From the NCBI GenBank assembly GCA_964358485.1, contig CAYHPY010000084.1:1-16745 (forward strand): 16,745 nucleotides of DNA, in the 5' to 3' direction. The notes under the pieces are model-generated. The model saw only the letters and a list, made by a program, of their open reading frames with translations. It was not told the origin of the DNA and made no database searches. The DNA is from CAYHPY01 sp964358485 (GTDB lineage Bacteria > Elusimicrobiota > Elusimicrobia > UBA1565 > UBA9628). Position 1 is the stretch's first letter, and every line of letters starts with the position of its first letter. Positions 7,455 through 15,480 of this stretch are shown one piece after another. A program made the translations under genes and the position numbers.

Positions 7455-9669
7455 GTCCCCGGAGCCTGCGAATCGTCCATTCCAGCAGGAACAGCGCCGC
7501 GGTCAAGGCCAGCCAGGGCGCGCCGGAGGCGGGCCGGGCGCGTTTGCGGGTCTCGGACACGGTCTTGGGAGGGGAAAGCCGGGCCAGGAGTTCCGGAGCC
7601 TTGGCGCGCGCGAGTTCGGTGGAAGTCCCGCCGGAAGCCGCGGCGACCGCCCGCAGCCAGCGCTGGTCCATCGGCGGAGCCGAGGTCTCGGGCTCCCAGG
7701 CAAATCGAATCTGGTCCGACCCCCAAGGCTTGCCGCCCAGCCGCGCCGAAGCCTGGAGGCGATGGCTCCCGGCCACAAGACCCGTCAGCTCCACGGCGTA
7801 TTCCCCGGGGGCGGTTTCCCGCGCGGGCACCGCGCGGGCCCGTCCGCCCGGCGGAGTCCAGACCGCGGAAAGCTCGGTCAGGGCGGAGGCGGCGGGCCGA
7901 AAATTCTCATCGAAGACGCGAACGGCGAACGACGCCGGCTCCCGAGGGGGGATATGATCGGGAATCGGGGCGAAGCGCACCTTGGACAACTCAAGACTGC
8001 CGGTCAAATACTGCACGGCGCGCGTCCAGAACCTGGCGTAAAAGCCCGAGGCCGACACTTCCCGCGCCCCGCCCAGACGCCAACGCCAGGTCGAGTCCGA
8101 GGACAGGAGCATGACCTTGCCACGCCCCAGTTCCCGGATGGCGGCCACCGGCAAAGGCGCGCCCGAAGCCGTCTTCTCCCGGGGATGCACCGCCAACACC
8201 GTCGCGTCCGGGCGCACCGCCTTGAACCGCCCCCAGCCGTCCATGGCGGGAAGGGCCGCCCAGGCCGCCTTTGAGGCCTCGGGAGAATCATAGAGCGCGA
8301 CCAACGGATGCTCCGCCGCGGCGGGCAGGGCCTGAAAACGACCCGGGGCGAAATCCGGAACTTCCTCGGAAAGCGTCACCGGCAGGACCTCCTCCAACGG
8401 CGAGCCCCGATAGCCTCCCAGCCCGAAGGCGTTCTCGCCGCCGATGACCAGCAGGGCCCCGCCTCCGGAGACGAAGGCCTTCAGGGACTGGAGGTAGGAG
8501 GGGGGAAGGTTGAAGCGCGCCGCCGAGAAGTTTTCGAGGATGAAGAGGTCGAATTGGGAAATGGTCCGCAAAAAAATGTCCTCGGCGGGAAACGGGATCA
8601 GGGACAGCTCGTCCTCGGCCGCGACCGCCGCGCTTTGGGGATTGCGGAGAATGACGAAGGAAACCAATTCATGGTTGGGATCGGCCTTGAGAAATTCCCG
8701 GAGGTAGGCGTATTCCGGCCCGGGTCGGCCGGCCAAATACATGATGCGGTATTTTTGGCGGACGACCTCCACCCGGAAGGTCCGGGACAGCCGGCTCGCC
8801 GAACGCCCGCCCTCGGCGCTCGCCTCCAAGCGGTAGGATTCGCGGCCCAGGGCCTGGGCGGTGGCGGTGAAGGTGGCCGCGATCGTCTCGAAATCCGAGA
8901 ACACCTTGCGGCCGCGTTCCTCCACCACGCCCCAGCCGCCCCCGGGCTCGGCCTTGAGCAGGCGCAAGCGCAGGGTGGTCCCCGCCAAACCGGCCGCCTC
9001 CAAGGTCGCTTCCACCGGGAAGCAATCGTGAAGGAAGGTGAAGTCGGGGGTCTTGAGCGCGGCCACCGCCAAGCCCTTGCTGCGGCGGGACGGCCCGACT
9101 CCGACCGCGTCCACCGGCATACCGAGCCGCCGGAGCGCGGCCTCCAGGTCCGGGCTCGACGCCCCGTTGCCGTCGGTCAGGAGCCACGCCCGCTCCGCGC
9201 CCGGGACGGCCGCCGCCGCCGCGTCCAGGAAAGCCTGCGCCGGCTGGAAGGCGGCGTCGGAAGAGGCCGCAGAGGCCGCCGCGGACAAGTCCAGGGGACG
9301 GGCCCGGTCCGAGAGCGCAAAAACCTCGGGGGTCGAGCGCGCCAGAATCTCAGGAGCCGCGGCCGCCAGCCAGGCGGCGGCCTGGTCCAGGCGGGAGGGA
9401 CGGGCCTTGCCGGCGGCGGCCGCAGACCCCATGGACCGCCCCGTGTCCAAAAGAATCAGCAGGCGAGGTTTGACCAGCACGGGCTCCCTAAACGATACGG
9501 CGGGCCGCAGAGCGGCCAGGGCCAAAGATGCCGCGGCCGCTCCCCGCAGCAGCAGAAGAAACGGGCCGACGGGGCTCCGGCGGGAGTGCAGGAAGAAGGC
9601 CGCCGCCGCCGCCAAAGCCAGCGCCGCGCCGGCCGCGCCCCCGGCCCAATCCAGGGCGGGAAGGCTCAT
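7447..9669 (-). CDS. VWA / glutamine-amidotransferase-like membrane protein
   Basis: A 740-residue membrane protein. Two N-terminal TM helices (about 9-27 and 36-55) are followed by a von Willebrand A domain (about 70-190) with LLILLDTGRSMGS and WLLTDGNGAS. The MIDAS motif is DTGRS rather than DxSxS, so metal binding may be weakened. From about 305 (YRIMYLAGRPGPEYAYLREF) to 530 lies a class I glutamine-amidotransferase-like flavodoxin fold (FDLFILENFS, FVSGGGALLVIGGENAFG, GRGKVMLLSSDSTWRWR), with no catalytic Cys-His-Glu triad evident. A beta-sandwich segment follows, then a TM helix close to the C-terminus (about 715-733). ATG 9669 shares ATGA with the upstream stop. The frame stays open to 11448, but that extension is antisense-type sequence inside the neighbour. 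Such proteins accompany MoxR/DUF58/BatA genes in many bacteria; their molecular role is unknown. Confidence 0.82.
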   Translation of the reverse strand: MSLPALDWAGGAAGAALALAAAAAFFLHSRRSPVGPFLLLLRGAAAASLALAALRPAVSFREPVLVKPRLLILLDTGRSMGSAAAAGKARPSRLDQAAAWLAAAAPEILARSTPEVFALSDRARPLDLSAAASAASSDAAFQPAQAFLDAAAAAVPGAERAWLLTDGNGASSPDLEAALRRLGMPVDAVGVGPSRRSKGLAVAALKTPDFTFLHDCFPVEATLEAAGLAGTTLRLRLLKAEPGGGWGVVEERGRKVFSDFETIAATFTATAQALGRESYRLEASAEGGRSASRLSRTFRVEVVRQKYRIMYLAGRPGPEYAYLREFLKADPNHELVSFVILRNPQSAAVAAEDELSLIPFPAEDIFLRTISQFDLFILENFSAARFNLPPSYLQSLKAFVSGGGALLVIGGENAFGLGGYRGSPLEEVLPVTLSEEVPDFAPGRFQALPAAAEHPLVALYDSPEASKAAWAALPAMDGWGRFKAVRPDATVLAVHPREKTASGAPLPVAAIRELGRGKVMLLSSDSTWRWRLGGAREVSASGFYARFWTRAVQYLTGSLELSKVRFAPIPDHIPPREPASFAVRVFDENFRPAASALTELSAVWTPPGGRARAVPARETAPGEYAVELTGLVAGSHRLQASARLGGKPWGSDQIRFAWEPETSAPPMDQRWLRAVAAASGGTSTELARAKAPELLARLSPPKTVSETRKRARPASGAPWLALTAALFLLEWTIRRLRGHA

Positions 9670-12416
9670 TGGGCGCCCCCGCGCAGTTTTTGCAGGAGGA
9701 AGGGCTGGTGAACGGCGTCTTCCTTGTAGTTGCCGGTCAAAGAATACATCAGAATATTGAGGGTCAGCTTGCGGGCCGCGTGCCGCTGGGGTTCGCCTCC
9801 GGGCAGGCAGGCCAATAGGGGGCGGCCGAGCGCGTCCTCGGCCCAGGCCCCCAATAGGTCGTTTCGGGAATAGACCACCGCCGAGCGTCCGCCCCAAGCG
9901 ACGCCCTCCAAGGCCCCTTGAATTTGGACTCTTCCGGCCGGTCCCCTCAGGAGAAAAAAAGTCTTGTACAAAACATGGTCGGAGCCGATGGCCTTGAGTT
10001 CGGCTTCCGGCAAAAGCACCGGGACGGTCTTGCGGACCCAACGATCGAAAGGGCTCGAGGCGGCCCCGGAAACATCCTCGATCCAAAGCATGCCCCCGGA
10101 GAGAAGGTACTGCCTCAGGGCCCGGACGGCCGGTTCGTCCAGGGGCGGCGGCGCCTGCCGCCCGGCCAGGATCACCAGCGGAGATTCGAAAAGGCCCGGA
10201 TCGGTCGGGGCCAATTCCCGGCGCGCGGGCCGGACCAGGACGCTGGTTGCCGTTCCCAAGAATTCCAAGGCCCCGGCGTGCGCCCCGGGATAGGGATCCC
10301 AGGAAGGGCCCCACTTGAGCTGGGTCCAGACGAAGCGGTCCCCGGAGGCGGCCTCCGCGCCCTGAACCCGGACCGGAAGCGCCAACAGCAAAGCCGCGGC
10401 GACCCCGGCCGCCGCTTTCCAGGGCAGGGACAAAATCATTTCCATCAGCAGCAGAAGCACCGCCCCCGCCAACGCCCAAGGGCCCAAGTCCCGCCCGTAA
10501 ACCGCGCGGCGGAAGCCTTCGGAGATTTTCCCGGCTTCCAAGACCCGCCAGGGGGGACGCGCCTCCGGGGCCGGATCGCTCTCTCCCGAGCGATCCAGGT
10601 TCACGGCGTAAATTTCCTCGACCTCCTCCCGGGTTTCCCAAACCACGCGGTAAAGGCCCGGGACCGAGGTTCGGGGAAACTCGAACCGGCGGTTCTTGAC
10701 CGCCAGGTCCGCCGTCCGTCCGTCGGGGGAGAATATCCGGACCCGGATCGGAGCGGCCTCCTCGGAACCCCAGGTCCGGACCAAAGGGCGGCCCACCCGC
10801 ACCTGCAGAACCTTCTCTTCCCCGGCCTTGCCGGGAGCGGCCTCCTCCAGGGTTTTCCGGATCAGGGACGCGAACACGGGCTTGACCCCGAGATTGGTGG
10901 CGGCGGCGTCCAGGCTGGACGCCCACAAGATCACCCGCCCCGCGCCCCAGCGGCCCGAGACCGCCAGCGGCGCCCCCTCGGCCGTCCTCAGGGAGACTCC
11001 GGCCCCCCGCTTCGGGGTCAGCCGCAGCAGGCGGGCGACGGCGGCCCGCTCGAGATCGTAACCCGAGAGGTCCGTTCCTTCCGGGGAAATGCCATAGGGC
11101 CGGGAGGATTCGAAAGTCGGCCCCACCTCCGCCGGCAGCCACGCCGCCAAGGACTGATAACTCGCGGGTGAAGTGCGTCCCCCGGGAAGAATCCAGAGGC
11201 CCCCGCCGCCGCGGACGAAGGCCTCCAACGACGCCCCCGTCCGCGCGTCCACCGCGCGGAAATCCGCCAGGATCACGGCCCGGTAGGCGCCGAGGTCGGC
11301 TTCCTCCCAACGGTCCAACTCCAGGAAATCCGCCGCGGCCGCGGCCAAGCTCTCTCCCCGGGCCCCCAGGAACTCCCGGAGGAAATACCCGCCCGACAGC
11401 GGGCCGAAAAACGCGGGCGTGCCGAACAGACAGAGAACCCGGGGCCATTCGGGGTGGCGGAAGGAAAAGAAATATTCATCGTCGGCCGGCAGGGCGTCGG
11501 TCCGCAGGGAAACACGCCCGGACCACGCCGCCGGCGCGCGGGGACGGGGAGGCGGCAGGGAAAGGTCGACGGCCGCCTCCGGCCGCAGGCGGAGGGAGAC
11601 GGCCGACAAACGGCGGCCCCCGGACCACAGATCCGCCGAGGACTCCCGCTCCCGCTCGCCGGCCACCGCGGCTTGCAGGGAAATTTCGGGTTTGGCCGCG
11701 GTACTGCCGGGGGAAGGCCGGGCGTCGCGCACGAAGGCATTGGCGGCGGACTCGGGGAAAACGCTCCCAAGCACGAGCGTCCCGGCGTCCGCCTTCGGAG
11801 CCGGGCGGGGAAAACCATGGCGGGCCCCGTCGGTCAGGACCAGCGCGACGCGACGGCCCGGAGCGCCGGAGAGCAGGTCCAGCGCCGCGCGCAGGGGCGG
11901 GCCGAAGTCGGTGCCCCGGGAAGTCAATTCGGCGTTTCGCAGCGCCGCGGCGGCCTGGGCGGGCGCCCGCCACTCCAAAGCCCCCGCCGCCAGGGCGGGT
12001 TCGTCGGAGAAGGGGGAAAAGGCGACGCGGTCCGCCGGGCCCAAGGTCCGGAGCAGGGCCAAAGCCTCCGCCTTCAGGGCTTCAAAACGGCTCTTGCCCG
12101 CCCCGCGCAGGCCCATGGAGTAGGACGCGTCGAGCAGCACGACCAAGGACAAGCCCGATCCGCCCGCCGCGGCGGGGGCGTCCAAGGAAGGGCCGGCGTA
12201 GGCCAAAATCAAAAGTCCGATCAGCCCGGCCCGGGAAGCCGCCAAGAGCGCGGACCGCAGGCGGGAGCGGGGGCTGGACCGGCGCTGAATTTCGGCCAGG
12301 ATCCAAACCGCGCTGAACGGTTCCCGCCGGGGACGGCGCAAAGACAACAAATGCAGCAGGATCGGAAGGCCGGCCGCCGGGAGCGCCCATAAAAACACGG
12401 GGTTGTGGAAATTCAC
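9666..12416 (-). CDS. BatA/VWA membrane protein fused to a C-terminal DUF4159 domain
   Basis: A 916-residue protein. Residues 1-75 are a BatA N-terminal domain (VNFHNPVFLWALPAAGLPIL, then HLLSLRRPRREPFSAVWIL and TM2). Residues 88-215 are a VWA domain with an intact MIDAS: DASYS (96-100), the Thr-containing loop SRGTDFG and LVLTDGARHG. A glutamine-amidotransferase-like region follows (YRAVILADFRAV, FVRGGGGLWILPGG). Around 643-691 are two hydrophobic stretches, the second looking like a signal peptide (VAAALLLALPVRVQGAEA). From about 692 to the end is a DUF4159 domain (FVWTQLKWG, WDPYP, LRQYLLSGGMLWIED, SDHVLYKTFF, VYSRNDLLGAW, ILMYSLTGNYK). DUF4159 is usually a separate protein encoded beside these genes. 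The start chosen is GTG 12416, which matches the family N-terminus and overlaps the DUF58 stop (GTGA); ATG 12452 would add 12 residues within the DUF58 gene. Confidence 0.85.
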   Translation of the reverse strand: MNFHNPVFLWALPAAGLPILLHLLSLRRPRREPFSAVWILAEIQRRSSPRSRLRSALLAASRAGLIGLLILAYAGPSLDAPAAAGGSGLSLVVLLDASYSMGLRGAGKSRFEALKAEALALLRTLGPADRVAFSPFSDEPALAAGALEWRAPAQAAAALRNAELTSRGTDFGPPLRAALDLLSGAPGRRVALVLTDGARHGFPRPAPKADAGTLVLGSVFPESAANAFVRDARPSPGSTAAKPEISLQAAVAGERERESSADLWSGGRRLSAVSLRLRPEAAVDLSLPPPRPRAPAAWSGRVSLRTDALPADDEYFFSFRHPEWPRVLCLFGTPAFFGPLSGGYFLREFLGARGESLAAAAADFLELDRWEEADLGAYRAVILADFRAVDARTGASLEAFVRGGGGLWILPGGRTSPASYQSLAAWLPAEVGPTFESSRPYGISPEGTDLSGYDLERAAVARLLRLTPKRGAGVSLRTAEGAPLAVSGRWGAGRVILWASSLDAAATNLGVKPVFASLIRKTLEEAAPGKAGEEKVLQVRVGRPLVRTWGSEEAAPIRVRIFSPDGRTADLAVKNRRFEFPRTSVPGLYRVVWETREEVEEIYAVNLDRSGESDPAPEARPPWRVLEAGKISEGFRRAVYGRDLGPWALAGAVLLLLMEMILSLPWKAAAGVAAALLLALPVRVQGAEAASGDRFVWTQLKWGPSWDPYPGAHAGALEFLGTATSVLVRPARRELAPTDPGLFESPLVILAGRQAPPPLDEPAVRALRQYLLSGGMLWIEDVSGAASSPFDRWVRKTVPVLLPEAELKAIGSDHVLYKTFFLLRGPAGRVQIQGALEGVAWGGRSAVVYSRNDLLGAWAEDALGRPLLACLPGGEPQRHAARKLTLNILMYSLTGNYKEDAVHQPFLLQKLRGGAQ

Positions 12417-13282
12417 AGACCGGCGAGGAGCCTCCCCAAGGAAAGGTCCCATGGGACGTCGGTGAAGAAAGGCAGGTAGGGAATTTCCGCCCGGTGGAAA
12501 CTGGATTGGTAAAGCCGGAGCATCCGGGCGAACTCGGCGCGGTAGGCGTCCTTTAGGGGGCCGGGCTCGCAGGGCAGCAGGCGCCCGTTCTCAAGGTCCT
12601 CGAACACCACCGAGCCGTCGTAATCCAGGTCCCGCTCCCGGGGATCGAGAACCTGCAGGACCAGGGCCTCGTGCCGGCGGGCGCGCAGGGCCTTGAGGAC
12701 CGCGACGATCTCCGCGGGGTTCCCAAGAAGATCGGAGATCAAAATCACCAGGCACCGCCGCTTGAGGCGCGCGGCGGTTTTTTCCAGAACGGCGCCCAAG
12801 CCCGTTTCCCCGGCGGGCGCGGCGCGGACCAAGGCCTCATCGAATAACCGGAGCTGGGCCAACCCGGAGCGGGAGGGAAGATCCTGGCGGGGCTCGGTGT
12901 CGAAGGTCGTCAGGCCCGCGGCGTCCCCTTTGGAGAGGGCCAAGAAGGCCGCGGCCATGGCCAGGCGGCAGGCCAGCTCCCATTTCGCAACGCCCCGGCC
13001 CGCGAAGCCCATCGAGCCCGAGCGGTCCAAAAGGATCGCCGCGCTCAGGATGTCCTCCTGCTGATGCTCCCGGACGAAAAAACGGTCCTGGCGGGCGTAG
13101 ACCTTCCAATCTAGAAACTTGACCTCGTCGCCGGGAACGTAGGCCCGATGCTCCGCGAACTCCTGGGAACGGCCCCGGAGCAGGCTCCGGTGGCGGCCGC
13201 CCCCGGCCCCGGCCACGGCCAGCCTCCGGCGCAGGTCGAGGCCCTTGAGCTTGGCGACGCCGACCGGGTCCAGGTATTTCAC
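12413..13282 (-). CDS. DUF58 domain protein (VWA-like, MoxR partner)
   Basis: A 289-residue soluble protein of the DUF58 family. The signature is QEFAEHRAYVPGDEVKFLDW followed by KVYARQDRFFVREHQQE (residues about 40-76). It then shows a VWA-like LLDRSGSMGF with MIDAS residues Asp86, Ser88 and Ser90, and CLVILISDLLG as the second metal-loop strand. DUF58 proteins are almost always encoded next to MoxR ATPases and are thought to be their clients or adaptors. The start is GTG 13282, eight bases after the MoxR stop, and its TGA overlaps the BatA-like start. The spacing to MoxR and the lack of TM helices fit a cytoplasmic MoxR/DUF58 pair acting on the membrane-bound VWA proteins encoded next. Confidence 0.93.
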   Translation of the reverse strand: MKYLDPVGVAKLKGLDLRRRLAVAGAGGGRHRSLLRGRSQEFAEHRAYVPGDEVKFLDWKVYARQDRFFVREHQQEDILSAAILLDRSGSMGFAGRGVAKWELACRLAMAAAFLALSKGDAAGLTTFDTEPRQDLPSRSGLAQLRLFDEALVRAAPAGETGLGAVLEKTAARLKRRCLVILISDLLGNPAEIVAVLKALRARRHEALVLQVLDPRERDLDYDGSVVFEDLENGRLLPCEPGPLKDAYRAEFARMLRLYQSSFHRAEIPYLPFFTDVPWDLSLGRLLAGL

Positions 13283-13290
13283 GGGGCCGG

Positions 13291-14292
13291 TCAGCCCAGG
13301 GCGGCGATCAGACGGGCGATCAGGTCGTCGGCCCGGACTCCCTCGGCCTCCGCTTGGAAATTGAGGACCACGCGGTGGCGCAGGATCGGCTTGGCGATTC
13401 CCAGAATATCCTCGGCCGAAACCGCCAGGCGCCCGGACATGAGGGCTCGCGCCTTGGCCCCCAGCACCAGCGCCTGGGAGGCGCGGGGGCCGGCGCCCCA
13501 GGACACCCAGCGCTTGACGAAATCGGGAGAGGACGCTTCCGCGGGACGGGTTCCCCGGCTGAGCCTCACGGCCAGATCCACCGCGGAATCGGGAACCGGG
13601 ACGCGGCGGACCAGGTCCTGCAGGGCCTGCACCTCGTCGGCGTCCAACACTTTATTCAGGCGGACCTCGCGGTCCCCGGTGGTTTCGACCACCACCCGGC
13701 GCTCTTCCTCAAGGGTGGGATAATCCATGGAAATCTGCAGGAAAAAACGGTCGAGCTGGGCCTCCGGGAGGGGATAGGTGCCTTCCTGCTCGATGGGATT
13801 TTGGGTCGCCATGACGAAGAAGGGCAGGGGCAGGGGCCGCGTCGAGCCGCCCGTGGTCACGTGACGCTCGGCCATGGCCTGAAGCAGGGCCGATTGGGTC
13901 TTGGGCGGGGTTCGGTTGATCTCGTCGGCCAGGATCATGTTCGCGAAAATCGGCCCCGGCACGAAGCGGAAAAAGCGCTGTTTGGTCTGGGGATCCTCTT
14001 GAAGAATCTCGGAGCCCGTGACGTCGGAAGGCATGAGGTCCGGCGTGAACTGAATGCGGGAGAATTGCAGGTCCAGGATCCGGGACAGGCTGGAAATGAG
14101 GAGAGTTTTGGCCAGGCCGGGAACCCCGACGATGAGGCAATGCCCCCTGCAGAACAGCGCGATGAGCAATTCGTTGATCACCGCCTCCTGACCCACGATG
14201 ATCGACCCCAATTGCTTTCGAATCGAGGCCTGGGCGGTTCCCAGTTTTTCGGCCATCCGCACGTCGTCGCGCGCGGGAGAATCCTCTTTCAT
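13291..14292 (-). CDS. MoxR-family AAA+ ATPase
   Basis: A 333-residue ATPase of the MoxR (AAA_3) family, chaperone-like proteins that remodel or insert cofactors into VWA-containing partners. Walker A is GVPGLAKT (56-63), Walker B ILADE (120-124), sensor 1 is in ATQNP (Asn165) and the arginine-finger-like LDRFF follows (Arg182). The MoxR-typical segments RIQFTPDLMPSDVTG and GPIFANMILADEINRTPPK are intact, and the C-terminal lid domain follows. Length is normal for the family. ATG 14292 has AGGA eight bases upstream and lies 13 bases after the stop of the first operon gene. It is followed closely by DUF58 and two VWA proteins, the usual MoxR neighbourhood. Confidence 0.95.
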   Translation of the reverse strand: MKEDSPARDDVRMAEKLGTAQASIRKQLGSIIVGQEAVINELLIALFCRGHCLIVGVPGLAKTLLISSLSRILDLQFSRIQFTPDLMPSDVTGSEILQEDPQTKQRFFRFVPGPIFANMILADEINRTPPKTQSALLQAMAERHVTTGGSTRPLPLPFFVMATQNPIEQEGTYPLPEAQLDRFFLQISMDYPTLEEERRVVVETTGDREVRLNKVLDADEVQALQDLVRRVPVPDSAVDLAVRLSRGTRPAEASSPDFVKRWVSWGAGPRASQALVLGAKARALMSGRLAVSAEDILGIAKPILRHRVVLNFQAEAEGVRADDLIARLIAALG

Positions 14293-14305
14293 CGGGACAA
14301 TCCTA

Positions 14306-15391
14306 TCATCTTTTAAGGCGGGACCGCAGGGCCAGGACCAGGAGCAGAACCAGGACGAATCCGCCGCCCGCGGCGAGGGCCTTGCGCCGGGACGGGAGAT
14401 TGCGGACCAGGCGGGGGGTTTTTGCGACCAAGGCGGGATTGGCGGCCATTCCCATGGATAGCGCGCCCAGCGACGCCCGCAGCATCTCCGCGGAGCCCGA
14501 CCCGGTCCCCCAAATGGAGTAGCCCCAGTAAGCCCAGGGCATGAACCCGTAGAGGAAGGTCGTTTCCGCGCCTTCGGTCTTGACCCGCGCCGAGGCGTAC
14601 AAAACTTCGGGGCCGGGCGGAGTTTTCAGGGAAAGCACGGGCGAGAAGGTTTGCCGGTTGACCCCGGTCACCGAGAGGACGGTGTTTCGAACCACCTTGG
14701 CTTCCTCGTCGCCGGAGGCCGCGGGCTCCGGCTCCTTGAGGAATTTCAGCTCGCCGCTCACCCCGCGAATGACCGCCACCACGCCGGACTCGCGCTCCTT
14801 GGGCGAAACTTTCCTGAGGGAAAGCCCGTCGGGTAGGGAAAAGGAAAGCTGCCCGTCCAGGCTCGCGCCCCGGCGACCGCCTCCCGCCGAGCCGCCCGCG
14901 CCGGCTTGGGCCGCGCGCAGGTCCACCCGGATGCCTCCGAAAAGCGAGGGCAGTTGCGTTTCCGGCACGGAGCTGATCAAGGTCCCGAGATAGACTCCGC
15001 CGCCGGCCTCCACCAGGCCCAGGACCAACCGGGGTTTTCCCGCGTGCTCGGCCAGGATGTAGTGGACGGTCAGTTCGTTCTTGAGGCCGACGGTCCTCAA
15101 GGGGCCCCGCGACATCAAAGTCAGGCCGGTTTTACGATTGGTGTTGGAGAGGATGTCGGAGAGCAGGGTCTTGGCGCGCGCGCGGTTGCGCAGGCTCATC
15201 CGGTCGATCCGGGACAAGACGAAGGAGCTTTTCTCCGGCCCCTTCAACGCCACCACCACGTCCGGGTTCGAGGTTCGCGAGCCGACGTCGGTCCAGCCGG
15301 GGGGGGGCTCCAGGCTTATGCCAAGTCCCGTCCCGGCGGCGAGTGAAGCGCCGGCCGCGGCGAAAAGGGAAAGCGCCAGGAAATACCGCAT
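14306..15391 (-). CDS. Secreted, membrane-anchored protein of unknown function
   Basis: A 361-residue protein not recognised as a named family. It starts with a signal peptide (MRYFLALSLFAAAGASLAA, cleavage near residue 19) and ends with one TM helix (about 339-355, GGGFVLVLLLVLALRSRLKR), so most of it should face the periplasm. The exported part looks like two related modules. Both begin with a short beta motif (SLEPPPGWTDV and SFSLPDGLSLRKV) followed by a VVVALKGP or VVAVIRGV strand, then a longer strand-rich part. This resembles the opening of PsbP/DcrB-like folds, but that is only a pattern impression. A Gly/Ala-rich linker (AQAGAGGSAGGGRRG) separates the halves. It heads the operon, 13 bases before moxR, so it may be a periplasmic partner of the MoxR/VWA system. 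Confidence 0.75.
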   Translation of the reverse strand: MRYFLALSLFAAAGASLAAGTGLGISLEPPPGWTDVGSRTSNPDVVVALKGPEKSSFVLSRIDRMSLRNRARAKTLLSDILSNTNRKTGLTLMSRGPLRTVGLKNELTVHYILAEHAGKPRLVLGLVEAGGGVYLGTLISSVPETQLPSLFGGIRVDLRAAQAGAGGSAGGGRRGASLDGQLSFSLPDGLSLRKVSPKERESGVVAVIRGVSGELKFLKEPEPAASGDEEAKVVRNTVLSVTGVNRQTFSPVLSLKTPPGPEVLYASARVKTEGAETTFLYGFMPWAYWGYSIWGTGSGSAEMLRASLGALSMGMAANPALVAKTPRLVRNLPSRRKALAAGGGFVLVLLLVLALRSRLKR

Positions 15392-15400
15392 CGGAAGCCT

Positions 15401-15429
15401 AGTTTAACAGCCCCGGGCTCCCGGCGCAA
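15401..15429 (-). promoter_or_regulatory. Candidate promoter of the minus-strand operon
   Basis: On the minus strand: TTGCGC (15429-15424), a 17-base spacer, then TAAACT (15406-15401). The -10 box ends only nine bases before the ATG at 15391, so the 5' leader would be a few bases at most. The match to the sigma-70 consensus is moderate (3/6 and 4/6). It is supported mainly by its position upstream of the first operon gene. Confidence 0.35.
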
Positions 15430-15448
15430 GGGCTGGCGGCGGCCCTTG
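15427..15448. promoter_or_regulatory. Dyad overlapping both divergent -35 boxes, possible operator
   Basis: CAAGGGC (15427-15433), eight bases, then GCCCTTG (15442-15448): a perfect 7-bp inverted repeat with 15-base centre spacing. Its left arm overlaps the minus-strand -35 candidate and its right arm the plus-strand one. A dimeric repressor bound here could block both promoters. In GC-rich DNA a 7-bp dyad could also arise by chance. Confidence 0.35.
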
Positions 15449-15474
15449 AGAACGATCCGTCATTTTGAGATAAT
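15446..15474 (+). promoter_or_regulatory. Candidate sigma-70 promoter of the exbB-like gene
   Basis: TTGAGA (15446-15451), a 17-base spacer, then GATAAT (15469-15474): five of six consensus matches in each box with ideal spacing. The expected transcription start, about seven bases after the -10 box, coincides with the ATG at 15481. No Shine-Dalgarno sequence lies between, so the mRNA may be leaderless. Confidence 0.6.
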
Positions 15475-15480
15475 GCCCCC

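Noticed and set aside
9670..11448. N-terminal extension of the VWA/amidotransferase-like protein up to 11448 (593 extra residues)
   Set aside because: The extension is low-complexity antisense-like sequence in another frame of the BatA-like gene. ATG 9669 gives a proper N-terminal TM helix and the usual ATGA overlap.
6518..12392. Many long plus-strand open frames (for example 6518-7957, 8308-9711, 9918-11171, 11168-12316) opposite the operon
   Set aside because: They are Pro/Arg/Gly-rich, lack recognisable domains and lie antisense to genes with clear family signatures. Long antisense frames are expected at this GC content.
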